Origin: Paenibacillus psychroresistens
GTDB taxonomy: Bacteria; Bacillota; Bacilli; Paenibacillales; NBRC-103111
Direction of reading: 5' to 3'
Assembly (NCBI RefSeq): GCF_009728935.1
Contig: NZ_CP034235.1
Coordinates: 5,246,001-5,310,000 of the forward strand
DNA length: 64,000 bases
In this document: positions 44,597 through 53,068 of the stretch, piece after piece
Layout: the number at the start of each line of letters is the position of its first letter
Numbering within the stretch: the first letter of the stretch is position 1
Made by a program: the position numbers and the translations under genes
Notes under the pieces: generated by a model
The model's database searches: none
The model's input: the letters and a program-made list of their open reading frames with translations, nothing else
What the model was told of the DNA's origin: nothing

Positions 44597-45904
44597 TTAT
44601 TTCCAATCTGGTTTAGAATCAAGGAATTTCTTCTGCATGTCCGCAACCGCTTCTGCAGGTGTTGTCTTTTTGAAAAGAAGCTTCATTGCATCCTCAACGA
44701 AATTGTAGTTAGCGCCAGTGGGTTGAATTGAATCCCACATTGGAAGCTGTTTGCCAAGCAATTGAGCAATTTCATTAGATAACGGATCCGCTAATGTTGT
44801 ATCTGACTTTACAGGCCACATTTTCGCAGCGTTGATATATTGTTGGTAAATATCCTTTTCGGATAAAAACGCTAAATATTTCAAAGCAGCATCTTGATTT
44901 GGACTTTTCTTGTAGATTAGAAATCCACTGCCTATTTTAGTTGGAGCAATTGCGTTTGCTTCAGCAGTGTTACCACCTGGTGTAAGGAATGCACCTACTT
45001 CAAAAGCTGGCTTTGCATCAACAATTTGTGAAGTACTCCATGAACCGTCAACCATCATAGCCGCTTTTCCTTGAGCAAACAGTGCAGGCGCTTGTCCGTA
45101 ATCCAAACCGGCTGCATTCTTTTGAAAGTAATTCGTCATCTTTTCATACTTCGTAAACACATCCAACATTGCAGGATCTGTAAATTTCGTCTTTCCATCC
45201 TTTAACTGTGCAAAGAAATCTGGGTTACTGCTGCGGTTAGCTCCCATTTCGATACCCATAACCTGCATAACTACAGGCCATTGATCCTTGCCACCGAACA
45301 TGATTGGATCAATACCAGCTGCTTTGATTTTATCACATGCCGCAATGAATTCATCCCAAGTTTTCGGTATTGCCAAACCAAGATCTGCGAAAATTTTCTT
45401 GTTGTAGAAAGTTACAACAGATACGGAATTGGAAGGAAGCAAATATTGTGTGCCATCATTAGATTGCCCACCTTTCAACGCCCCTTCGATGTAACCATCC
45501 AAGAATGGCTGGCCTTTAAGGTCAAGCCATAGGCTTGCTGCATTCGGATCTTTCGCATCTGGAGTTTGACCACCAACAACATCAACGTCGTTTGTTGCGA
45601 TTCTGGAAGTCTTGAGATTTCCCCAATCTTTCGTAGGCGCTGCATCATATTTCACATGAATATATGGATATTTTTCTTCAAACTTCTTGTTCACTTCATC
45701 ATAGTAAGCTTGGTCTTCAACCCTGAAATTAATAACGCGCAGATCTACATCTTTTTGCGGTTCAGCTGTTGCTGTTGAATCTGCAGTAGGCTGGGCACTC
45801 GCAGTCGAATCTGCACCTTTCACGCCACTCTTACCACATGCTGATAAAACCAATACTGCGACCATTAGTAAAACCAATCCCATTGCCCAAGATCTTTTTT
45901 TCAC
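44597..45904 (-). CDS. Solute-binding lipoprotein, CUT1 type
   Basis: About 435 aa. The start is GTG at 45904 with GGAGGGG six bases upstream; the frame's ATG at 45919 overlaps that site. The signal has lipobox VLSAC, then a Ser/Thr/Ala linker. Blocks such as FYNKKIFADLGLAIPKTWDE and FAQGKAAMMVDGSWSTSQIV are classic family-1 binding-protein motifs. It delivers the oligosaccharide used by the GH2 and GH172 genes downstream. It is preceded by a palindromic operator and a cre-like site. Confidence 0.92.
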   Translation of the reverse strand: MKKRSWAMGLVLLMVAVLVLSACGKSGVKGADSTASAQPTADSTATAEPQKDVDLRVINFRVEDQAYYDEVNKKFEEKYPYIHVKYDAAPTKDWGNLKTSRIATNDVDVVGGQTPDAKDPNAASLWLDLKGQPFLDGYIEGALKGGQSNDGTQYLLPSNSVSVVTFYNKKIFADLGLAIPKTWDEFIAACDKIKAAGIDPIMFGGKDQWPVVMQVMGIEMGANRSSNPDFFAQLKDGKTKFTDPAMLDVFTKYEKMTNYFQKNAAGLDYGQAPALFAQGKAAMMVDGSWSTSQIVDAKPAFEVGAFLTPGGNTAEANAIAPTKIGSGFLIYKKSPNQDAALKYLAFLSEKDIYQQYINAAKMWPVKSDTTLADPLSNEIAQLLGKQLPMWDSIQPTGANYNFVEDAMKLLFKKTTPAEAVADMQKKFLDSKPDWK

Positions 45905-45938
45905 TTTAAACCCCTCCATAATTCAACTTGTGTAATTA

Positions 45939-45978
45939 AAACGATGTAATTTAGTGTATTATAGCGCTTACATCGTTT
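45939..45978. promoter_or_regulatory. LacI-type operator with overlapping cre-like site
   Basis: AAACGATGTAA (45939-45949) and TTACATCGTTT (45968-45978) are perfect 11-bp inverted arms with an 18-bp spacer. On the minus strand TGTAAGCGCTATAA (45972 to 45959) matches the cre consensus at 13 of 14 positions and overlaps the left half of the second arm. The site lies 35-75 bp before the binding-protein start, next to the LacI gene. Confidence 0.7.
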
Positions 45979-46071
45979 ATTAAATTCAATATATAATAAT
46001 CCACTGTCATATGTCAACATAAGACTAAAATTCGTTTCTGAATTTTATATAAACTTGTTTTCATCGGAATT

Positions 46072-47112
46072 TCAATGTTCATCGGGAATAACTCTTACCG
46101 ATTGACGCTCAACAATTTCTGTAGTGATCATAATGTGTTCTGACCTCGTCATGGATTCATTCATTCTTCGGAACATGAGCAACACAGCTCTCGATCCCAT
46201 TGTGTCCTTGCCACCATCTACTGAAGTCAATGCGGGTGTTGTCCATTCGCATTTCTGCAAGTTATCAAATCCAATGAGGGAAATATCTTCAGGACAGCGT
46301 AGTCCTAGTCTCGTCAGCAACTGCATAACCTCGAATGCGACAGGATCATTGGCACAAACGAGCGCAGATGGTTTGTCAGGTCCAGATAATGCGGATTGCA
46401 GCTGAAGCAGATTGAAAGGAATAGATCGACTTCCTCGTGATTGAGTATACGCATACTCTTTTATTTTTTTATGTTTCTCAAAGTTAAAATCGCTTATACA
46501 TTTCGCAAATCCTCGGTAGCGTTCCGCAAAACTCGCAGCGTAATCAATGTCCCCGACAAACCCAATCGCAGTGTGATTACGGTCAAGTAAATAACGAGTC
46601 GCTTCATAGGATCCCAGGTAATTCTCCACCAAAACATGATCAAATTTGAGTTGAGTACTGGAGGAATCGACCATTACAACGGGAAGTCCCATTTGCTGCA
46701 CCACCTGGATGTAAGACTGAGGAACAAAACCAAGCACAATAGCCCCGTCTACTTTCCTATCTTGAATACAACTAGGCATACCATCGCTTGGAGTTAGTGA
46801 AGTATCTATTGCTGACAATATCATACTGAAGGATTTCTCACTCAACCCCTTTTCAATGCCACGGATGACCTTTCCCCAATATTCAAAATCTTCCATATCT
46901 TCCTTGGGAATCAATATAGCAATATTACCGGTCCGCGAGGAGGAAACAGACATGATGGATGAGTTAATTCGGTACCCCAAGCGAATGGCAGTCAACCTTA
47001 TTCTTTCTTTTGTTTCTTCATTGACACCCGCTTGATTGGACAAGGCTTTGGATACTAGCGACTTCGACAATTTCATTTCATTAGCGATAGCCTGCATGGT
47101 TATTTTATTCAT
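46072..47112 (-). CDS. LacI/GalR-family regulator
   Basis: At 346 aa it has an N-terminal helix-turn-helix (ITMQAIANEMKLSKSLVSKA) and a hinge, then a periplasmic-binding-like sensor (NIAILIPKEDMEDFEYWGKV, VDGAIVLGFVPQSYIQVVQQ, ALVCANDPVAFEVMQLLTRL). It lies immediately upstream of the importer operon on the same strand and should bind the palindrome at 45939. Its promoter region is shared with the divergent secreted-enzyme gene. Confidence 0.93.
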   Translation of the reverse strand: MNKITMQAIANEMKLSKSLVSKALSNQAGVNEETKERIRLTAIRLGYRINSSIMSVSSSRTGNIAILIPKEDMEDFEYWGKVIRGIEKGLSEKSFSMILSAIDTSLTPSDGMPSCIQDRKVDGAIVLGFVPQSYIQVVQQMGLPVVMVDSSSTQLKFDHVLVENYLGSYEATRYLLDRNHTAIGFVGDIDYAASFAERYRGFAKCISDFNFEKHKKIKEYAYTQSRGSRSIPFNLLQLQSALSGPDKPSALVCANDPVAFEVMQLLTRLGLRCPEDISLIGFDNLQKCEWTTPALTSVDGGKDTMGSRAVLLMFRRMNESMTRSEHIMITTEIVERQSVRVIPDEH

Positions 47113-47353
47113 ATTATTGGCTCCTTATCGTATCTTAATATAATTCTACCGAATTTATAATGAAATTTCAACAAGTTTCATTGAATATTCCATAAACTTA
47201 TTAACTCCAAATCAATTAAGTGCCTTATCCTTATTTCTTTCATTGTTTTTATTACTCAAAACAAATAATGAAACATCTAAAAATATTTATCATAATTCTC
47301 CATTAAATATCAACAATAAATATATTTATTTAAACATGTTTCTACTTATTGTA

Positions 47354-47382
47354 TTGACAGATATATTAGCACAAACTATAAT
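47354..47382 (+). promoter_or_regulatory. Consensus sigma-A promoter
   Basis: TTGACA (47354-47359), a 17-bp spacer and TATAAT (47377-47382) match the vegetative consensus at all twelve positions. It points toward the secreted hydrolase gene. Confidence 0.85.
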
Positions 47383-47392
47383 AATTTCATAA

Positions 47393-47409
47393 ATAGAGCG
47401 CTTTCATTT
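47393..47409 (+). promoter_or_regulatory. cre-like site just downstream of the promoter
   Basis: ATAGAGCGCTTTCAT, read on the other strand as TGAAAGCGCTCTAT, matches the catabolite-repression consensus at 12 of 14 positions. Starting about ten bases after the -10 box, it would let CcpA block initiation or early elongation. The adjacent LacI protein could also use this AGCGCT core. Confidence 0.6.
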
Positions 47410-47557
47410 TTATGCGCACTATTTTATCTTTTTCAAATAATGACAATTTGATTATTAGTGGGGGTGTATGAATGATTTAAAGATGATTTATTTACTAATT
47501 CACTTTTTACTAAGCTCGATCATTCTCAAAAATTGCTTTAAAGAAGGAGTGTTTATT

Positions 47558-49543
47558 TTGAAACTTAACAAATATATGAACAAAACTCTCGTGATTTCCA
47601 TTGCTTTCACAATGCTCTTGATTTCTGCATTATTTATCGGTCCATCTCATAGTGCTCATGCTACAGCAGTCACCGCTGATACAGTTGGTGTTACACATGT
47701 AAAAGGGCTCTATAATTTCGCTTCAAATAAAGATTTTCTAAATGAAGGTGCAGATGAACTGCTTTCGATGGGTACCAAAGTGATAAAGCTTTTTTTCACT
47801 CCCACTTATGCTACAGATTATCCTTTTAATTCATCCTGGGGTACCTATACCAATATGAAAGCATTAGCCCAATCGACTTATTTCTCAACTGTGTTTAACA
47901 AATCATTCAACACTTTTATCTTGGAAGCCTATGAATTCACATCGAATGATTTCACTGATGGAATGACAGCCACAGAGGTTGCTAACGTAAAGGACGAATT
48001 CTATCAACTAACAAAATACCTAATGCAAACATACCAAGGGACAGGAAAAACATTTATCTTGCAACAATGGGAAGGAGATAATGCAATTTGTTATCCTGCT
48101 GGCACTTGCAATCCAGGATCCACTGCAATTCAAGGTATGATCGATTGGTTAAACGCTCGGCAAGACGGTATTACACAAGCTAGAACAGAATTGTCTACTA
48201 CTACAGGTGTTCATGTATATGGGGCAGCGGAGGTAAACAAAGTAACAGATGCTCGACTCTATCCTTCTGATATGACCAAAGGAAATGCGACCAATCGAGT
48301 AATTCCTTCCACCCATATGGATTTATATTCATATTCCATGTATGATGCAGGTTTTCCGGCAAATACATCAACAATCATTTCAAATTTGGATTATTTAAAA
48401 TTAAAAGCTCCTGATAGCAGCGCCTTTGGAGCTAACAATTTATATTTGGGTGAGTTCGGATTACCAGAAAATGATTATCTAACTGTTTTTCACAAACAAA
48501 ACGCACAATCCATTATTGAAACTTCACTTAATTGGGGAGTCAATTTTGCCGTCTTTTGGCAATTGTATGACAATGAACCCAAAACCACCTTTACGGGACG
48601 ACCTACTAATTCTGATACACGTGGATTCTGGCTAGTACGACCTAATACTACAAAAACAGAAATATATGACTATTTGAAAGGCATATTTACTGGTAAGTCT
48701 ATTATTACAGATGACTTAAATGATTGGGCGAAATCGTATTCTCATTCGGCTAATTGGGTTATGGATACAGTTTCAGCTAGTAGTTATTTCGAATACGACG
48801 CATCCCGGGCAAAAAGAACTTCAAACACAACAGAAAATATAATATATAACAAGTTAAATATTTCGGATTTTCTTGCACGCATATATTATACCGGAACGGT
48901 ATCAGGAAAAGTGAAATTCTATGCTTCACCCGATAACTCCACTTGGACACTACTTTCAACTACAAATGATACACCTGTTTCGACGAGCAGCGGTTGGTAC
49001 CGCACCTATTTTAAACCTTCTGGCTCAATTCCAGCTGGAACAAATTTCTTTAAGGTGGAATTATCAAATGATGCGAATATATTCACACCTCAGCTATCGG
49101 AAATTTCATTATCATACACACCGAATAACTTTACAGATGACTTGAATAACTGGTCAAACGCTTACTCACATACTGCAAACTGGGCTTTCGATACTTCTTC
49201 AGCCTTATATTTCGAGACCGATTCTTCAAGAACTGTAAGGACAACAGATACAGCAGAAAATGTAATCTACAATAAAACAAATATGACAGACTTTTCGATA
49301 AGAGTATACTACTATACTTCAATATCGGGAAAATTGAATATATACACCTCACCTAATGGTACAACATGGACGGCAATATCTACTTCCAAGGACATAGCGG
49401 TTCCTACAAGCTCTGGATGGTACCGCACATTACTTAGACCGTCTGGAGGAATACCATCAGGCACCAATTACTTGAAGGTAGAAATTTTAAATGACGCCAA
49501 CATCTGGACTCCCGAATTATCGCAAGTGAAAATAACTTATTAG
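47558..49543 (+). CDS. Secreted TIM-barrel hydrolase with two C-terminal repeat domains
   Basis: The start is probably the TTG at 47558 with AAGGAGTG before it (661 aa); the longer frame from 47468 lacks a site. The signal peptide ends near SAHA. Residues about 45-380 are a TIM-barrel-like catalytic part with QQWEGDN and YLGEFGLPEND, the second Glu resembling a clan-A nucleophile. I cannot assign a GH family. Two tandem repeats of about 140 residues follow, each DDLN.W...YSH.ANW, TENxIYNK, SSGWYRT and TPxLS. They are beta-rich, probably carbohydrate- or surface-binding. It is divergent from the LacI gene. Confidence 0.72.
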   Translation: MKLNKYMNKTLVISIAFTMLLISALFIGPSHSAHATAVTADTVGVTHVKGLYNFASNKDFLNEGADELLSMGTKVIKLFFTPTYATDYPFNSSWGTYTNMKALAQSTYFSTVFNKSFNTFILEAYEFTSNDFTDGMTATEVANVKDEFYQLTKYLMQTYQGTGKTFILQQWEGDNAICYPAGTCNPGSTAIQGMIDWLNARQDGITQARTELSTTTGVHVYGAAEVNKVTDARLYPSDMTKGNATNRVIPSTHMDLYSYSMYDAGFPANTSTIISNLDYLKLKAPDSSAFGANNLYLGEFGLPENDYLTVFHKQNAQSIIETSLNWGVNFAVFWQLYDNEPKTTFTGRPTNSDTRGFWLVRPNTTKTEIYDYLKGIFTGKSIITDDLNDWAKSYSHSANWVMDTVSASSYFEYDASRAKRTSNTTENIIYNKLNISDFLARIYYTGTVSGKVKFYASPDNSTWTLLSTTNDTPVSTSSGWYRTYFKPSGSIPAGTNFFKVELSNDANIFTPQLSEISLSYTPNNFTDDLNNWSNAYSHTANWAFDTSSALYFETDSSRTVRTTDTAENVIYNKTNMTDFSIRVYYYTSISGKLNIYTSPNGTTWTAISTSKDIAVPTSSGWYRTLLRPSGGIPSGTNYLKVEILNDANIWTPELSQVKITY

Positions 49544-49714
49544 TTAAGTCAGGTTAAATGAAAGCAATCAAGTAGTGATCAAGCCCTAGTTATGTCAGGG
49601 AGTTATTGCAACTATAAAGCGGCTGAACACCCTTATGCTGGACGCTACACCTCTTAACGAAATGATCTCATAGAATTGCTAGATATTGCTCTTGTTTGCT
49701 CCATTTTTCACGGT

Positions 49715-50599
49715 TTACACCTTAATATGTTTAGGCTGTACGAGATTTTTCTTCAATGCTTCGATATATTCATAGGGTGATAGGTCATAAATACTCCCAT
49801 GGATCCGTTGTTGATTGTAATCTTTTATGAATTGAGAAACGATCTCATAGACCTGTGGATACGTTTCAAATTCATGGCGTTGGTAGCATTCCGCTTCCAA
49901 AATAGAATGAAATGATTCAATGTGAGCATTTTTATTTGGCGTTCTAGGCGGAATCCGCTCATGAATCATTTGAAAGTTCTCGCATGCATCTTCAAACAGG
50001 TGGCTGATGAATTGTGGACCATTATCGGAGCGTATAAAAGGTTTCTCTTCCTGTGGTTTCCCGAATAATTGACGCTTCATAAGGGCCTCCTGAGTGATCT
50101 GAACCAGATGTTTAGCCTCACAGGTTAAGCCAAGATGATACGAAATAATGGCACGATCAAACACGTCTATAATGCTCATTATGAAGAAGAAACGGTACTC
50201 GCCAGCAATCCATCCGTACTTAATATCGGTCTCCCACAATTGATTGGAGCCGGTGATTAAACGGTTGTTAGCAAGTCTTCTTGGATGCTTATTCTTTAAC
50301 TTACGCTGTGGACGTAGGACGTTCATAGACTTACATAGCCTATAGACTTTCTTCTTGTTAATCACAAGTTTGTGGCGTCTTCTAAGAAGCACAGTGAGCT
50401 TGCGGTAGCCGTAGGCTGCTCCCTCACCCGCTATGAATTCCATCAGCCATTCTGTGATCTCTTCATCACTTACGGGCTTGCCATCTGCTGTATAAGATAA
50501 ACCAGGTGCGGGGCGACCGACCCTGTGGATAGGTTTTAATTCCGCTTTATTCACATGTGCATAATACGTCGAGCGTTCGACTTCCACCACACGGAGCAC
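49715..50599 (-). CDS. IS3-family transposase OrfB (integrase core)
   Basis: It contains the DDE triad in order: D in LWETDIKYGW, D in FIRSDNGPQFIS and E in NKNAHIESFHSIL, with an upstream HTH_21 block (EWLMEFIAGEGAAYGYRKLT). There is no good independent start. The frame runs back to about 50680, where it meets orfA, so the product is made as an OrfAB fusion through a -1 frameshift. All key residues are intact. Confidence 0.92.
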   Translation of the reverse strand: MLRVVEVERSTYYAHVNKAELKPIHRVGRPAPGLSYTADGKPVSDEEITEWLMEFIAGEGAAYGYRKLTVLLRRRHKLVINKKKVYRLCKSMNVLRPQRKLKNKHPRRLANNRLITGSNQLWETDIKYGWIAGEYRFFFIMSIIDVFDRAIISYHLGLTCEAKHLVQITQEALMKRQLFGKPQEEKPFIRSDNGPQFISHLFEDACENFQMIHERIPPRTPNKNAHIESFHSILEAECYQRHEFETYPQVYEIVSQFIKDYNQQRIHGSIYDLSPYEYIEALKKNLVQPKHIKV

Positions 50600-50643
50600 T
50601 AAGGTAATACAATGCCCTTGGACAATATATTTGTGGGCAATCT

Positions 50644-50970
50644 CTATTTTATCCGCAAGTTTGGGTTCGTTTTTTTTAGTAGGTCTTTGAGAATTTCTCT
50701 TTCCAGAGCTTGTTCCGCTAGTAGCTTCTTCAGCTTTTCATTCTCATGCTCTAACTGTTTATAATCATCAGGGGTAGGTATAAACTGGGCTTGTCTTTTG
50801 CTAGCACCATCTAACTTATCCACATCCTTACGATTTAATTCTTTTGCCCATCGCATGACCATCTTGGGATCCAGTTCGTGCTGTCTGGCTACTGCTGTAA
50901 AGTTCCCAATCTCTTTCCCTTTTCGAATGATATCCATCTTAAAATTAAGATCATACTGTACTCGCTTCAT
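50644..50970 (-). CDS. IS3-family OrfA (helix-turn-helix)
   Basis: The 108-aa protein has a helix-turn-helix start (MKRVQYDLNFKMDIIRKGKE, TAVARQHELDPKMVMRWAKE) and a leucine-zipper-like coiled coil (YKQLEHENEKLKKLLAEQAL). Near its end the run CTACTAAAAAAAACG is the slippery site. Slipping back one base continues into orfB as KNEPKLADKIEIAHKYIVQG. Confidence 0.9.
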   Translation of the reverse strand: MKRVQYDLNFKMDIIRKGKEIGNFTAVARQHELDPKMVMRWAKELNRKDVDKLDGASKRQAQFIPTPDDYKQLEHENEKLKKLLAEQALEREILKDLLKKTNPNLRIK

Positions 50971-51118
50971 AACGTTCCCCTCCGTCTAATATAATTATAT
51001 TTGATTAAGGGGTGTACTGTCCAAGTCTCCTAGGGGGCTAAATAGAAAGCTCTCCTTAATTTTTCTCGAAGTTATATCAAGGAATGAAGTAAAATCTTAT
51101 AATCCCTTTAATAAAGAA

Positions 51119-51170
51119 TAAAATAAACCTCTAAGATCTATTAAATTGATCTGCGAGGTTTATTTTAATT
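51119..51170. terminator. Bidirectional terminator-like hairpin
   Basis: AAATAAACCTC pairs with GAGGTTTATTTT, with an inner AGATC..GATCT. A and T tracts lie at both sides. Confidence 0.65.
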
Positions 51171-51429
51171 TTATTTGAATTGATCTTACTAAGTCAGTTT
51201 TCCATTACACAATCTCTTATTCCCATCCTCTATATTAATTTAATAATTTCCTCTTTTTCATTACGATTATATAAGTCTAATAAACGATAGTATTAAAGTA
51301 AGTTAGTTTCCTTTGGTGAAATATTTAAGTAGTAAAAAATCAATTCTTCAACGTCACTGAAAATTTATTTTTGAATCTTGAAACATAGAGAACTGATCTT
51401 GTACAATTTTTCCAAATCAAAAAATAAAT

Positions 51430-51471
51430 AAAACAAACCGCTGAGATCATTATCATCAAAGGGGTTTGTTC
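51430..51471. terminator. Terminator-like hairpin
   Basis: AACAAACC and GGTTTGTT form the stem ends, with GATCATTATCATC inside. There is an A tract upstream but only a weak T tract downstream. The role is uncertain. Confidence 0.45.
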
Positions 51472-51540
51472 GTGTTAATATCATGTCAACCAAATTATAG
51501 TATTTCATCGATTAAACAAACAATTACCTCAAAACTACAT

Positions 51541-51780
51541 GAAAGAACTCTATTTTCCATTAAAGAACTTTATTTTCCGTTAAACAACTCTATTTTCCAT
51601 TAAAGAACATTATTTTCCCTGATCAATATATGATCGAGGAAAATAGAGTTCTTTAATGGGATTGTTGTTTTAGCGGGGTTTTATCACTTTTAAAAAATAC
51701 ACATATTTTAATTAAGTTCTAATGATGCACAATTATTATTCCCATACCCAATCTCATTGGAAAATAGGGTTCTTTAATGG
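51541..51780. repeat. 20-nt repeat element, copy C
   Basis: Four tandem units (core TAAAgAACTcTATTTTCCAT) are followed by the GATCAATATATGATC palindrome. Then come the inverted unit GGAAAATAGAGTTCTTTAAT and two spaced inverted units, ending GGAAAATAGGGTTCTTTAAT. It has the same order and orientation as copies A and B. Confidence 0.82.
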
Positions 51781-52076
51781 TTAACGATCGATGTTAAAAA
51801 TTAAAAAGCACACTTATTCTTCGAATTTATGGTAAAACGTACCAGCGTAAGTAAATACAATCAATGAACATCTAATTCTAAATTACACAGAAATCGAGGG
51901 ATGTAAATGTATCTTCTCAATGGAATTGGTGTAATTGTATTTTTAATATGGGTATGGTGTTGCTGATGTAGCATAATTTTCGAAAATTGACAATGAATTT
52001 TGTCCGTATTATATTGGTGGATCTGTCCATTTAACAAGAGAAGCAAAGCTAATTATCCTTGCTTCTCATTGTAATT

Positions 52077-52322
52077 TTATTTCCTAATTATGTAAATATC
52101 TTTCGGATGTAATATAAAACGAACTCGATATATAAAGACGTACCAATTTAAATTTCGCTCCAATCGGCAACTCACGTTCTTCTTAGCAAAAGAAAGATCA
52201 AAATACTCCCCGCAATGAATGATGTATTCATTCCCGTCAAGAATGACCACCCAACACCTAGAAAGAGGTATTGAAACAGGCTTGACTAAACATTTTTCCA
52301 GGACATAAAAAACCGTCATCAT
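52077..52322 (-). CDS. Small DUF5348-like protein
   Basis: About 81 aa. The pattern CWVVILDGNEYIIHCGEYFD, then RLERNLNWYVFIYRVRF and a basic end resembles small DUF5348-type proteins as I recall them (a conserved HCG motif followed by a WYV strand). No convincing ribosome site is found before the tandem ATGs, so expression is uncertain. It is isolated, next to the pyranase gene but separated by about 125 bp. Confidence 0.5.
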   Translation of the reverse strand: MMTVFYVLEKCLVKPVSIPLSRCWVVILDGNEYIIHCGEYFDLSFAKKNVSCRLERNLNWYVFIYRVRFILHPKDIYIIRK

Positions 52323-52447
52323 AATCGTTCAGTAAGCAATTCCGATCCAATAATTCTTCTTATTTTCAAATTTATTTTCAATTATGTCATATAAAAGACA
52401 GCAAAAAGGACAACAGAAGTAACTTCTGCCATCCTCAATATTAATAT

Positions 52448-52843
52448 CTAATAAGTAACCCCAGAAACCAATATGATATTAGAATATGGAGTACATTCAC
52501 CGCTGCGAATGCAGGCAATAGCTGTTTTGGAGCGTTGTTTAAATTCAGTGTGTGGGATCACAGTTGGCGTAAGTTCAGAGAATATATTCCGAATGTCCAG
52601 CAGTCTTGCAGGTGAATGAATTCCCGTCTCTTCGGCAATAACGACTTCCTCAACACAGAGCTCCAATAAGACTGTTTTTAGAACAACCAGAAAAGCAGGC
52701 ATACCAGGTGTGAGGGATAAGTCGATTCGTTTCACTCCAGGAGGAATAGGGAAACCTGCATCACAAATCACAATTTCCTGATAATGCCCCATACTTGCAA
52801 TAACTTCTGATATGCTATGATTTAAAATTCCAGTTATTTTCAT
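52448..52843 (-). CDS. rbsD: RbsD-type sugar pyranase/mutarotase
   Basis: At 131 aa it opens MKITGILNHSISEVIASMGH with catalytic H20, D28 in VICDAGFPIPPG, and the closing motif TPYSNIILVSGV with Y120 and N122, all RbsD signature residues. RbsD interconverts pyranose and furanose forms of ribose; relatives act on other sugars. No ribose transporter or kinase is nearby. It follows the GH36 and GH172 genes on the same strand after 225 bp, so it may serve the sugar they release. GGAGGAAAGC precedes the ATG. Confidence 0.88.
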   Translation of the reverse strand: MKITGILNHSISEVIASMGHYQEIVICDAGFPIPPGVKRIDLSLTPGMPAFLVVLKTVLLELCVEEVVIAEETGIHSPARLLDIRNIFSELTPTVIPHTEFKQRSKTAIACIRSGECTPYSNIILVSGVTY

Positions 52844-53022
52844 ATGCGCTTTCCTCCATGTTTAATTAAGAAATGCTTTTCTCGTTCATGTTAGTCATAT
52901 CCAAATCAAAAGAACCATCTCAATGCGCACCTCGGTTACTTTCAATCATATAAATATTAATAAGATGAACACCTTCGGCAATCAAGGCTTAGCTATTATG
53001 TGCTCTTCTACTTGCATTTTCG

Positions 53023-53051
53023 CGAGTACCAGCGTTTTTTTCGCTTACTCG
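53023..53051 (-). other. Hairpin between the GH36 and rbsD-like genes
   Basis: CGAGTAAGCG-aaaaaaa-CGCT-gg-TACTCG forms a stem just after the GH36 stop on the minus strand, without a T tract. It may protect or process the message rather than end it. Confidence 0.4.
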
Positions 53052-53068
53052 TAGAAATATTTGCTGAA

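Larger units (their letters stand above)
49700..51032 (-). mobile_element. IS3-family insertion sequence (IS150-like), apparently intact
   Basis: It carries orfA and orfB in the order and with the frameshift signal of IS3-family elements. Imperfect terminal repeats share ACxGTxxACxCCTTAAT at both ends (about 49704-49725 and 51008-51030). No clear 3-4 bp target duplication can be fixed by eye. It was inserted between the secreted hydrolase gene and the third glycan locus. Confidence 0.8.
51033..52076. other. Gene-free gap with terminators and a repeat element
   Basis: No gene-like frame with a ribosome site is seen. It holds two hairpins (51119-51170 and 51430-51471) and repeat element copy C (51541-51780). 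The short frame at 51861-52046 has no family features. Confidence 0.55.

Noticed and set aside
51861..52046. Minus-strand frame of 61 aa
   Set aside because: Low-complexity His/Leu-rich sequence and no ribosome site.
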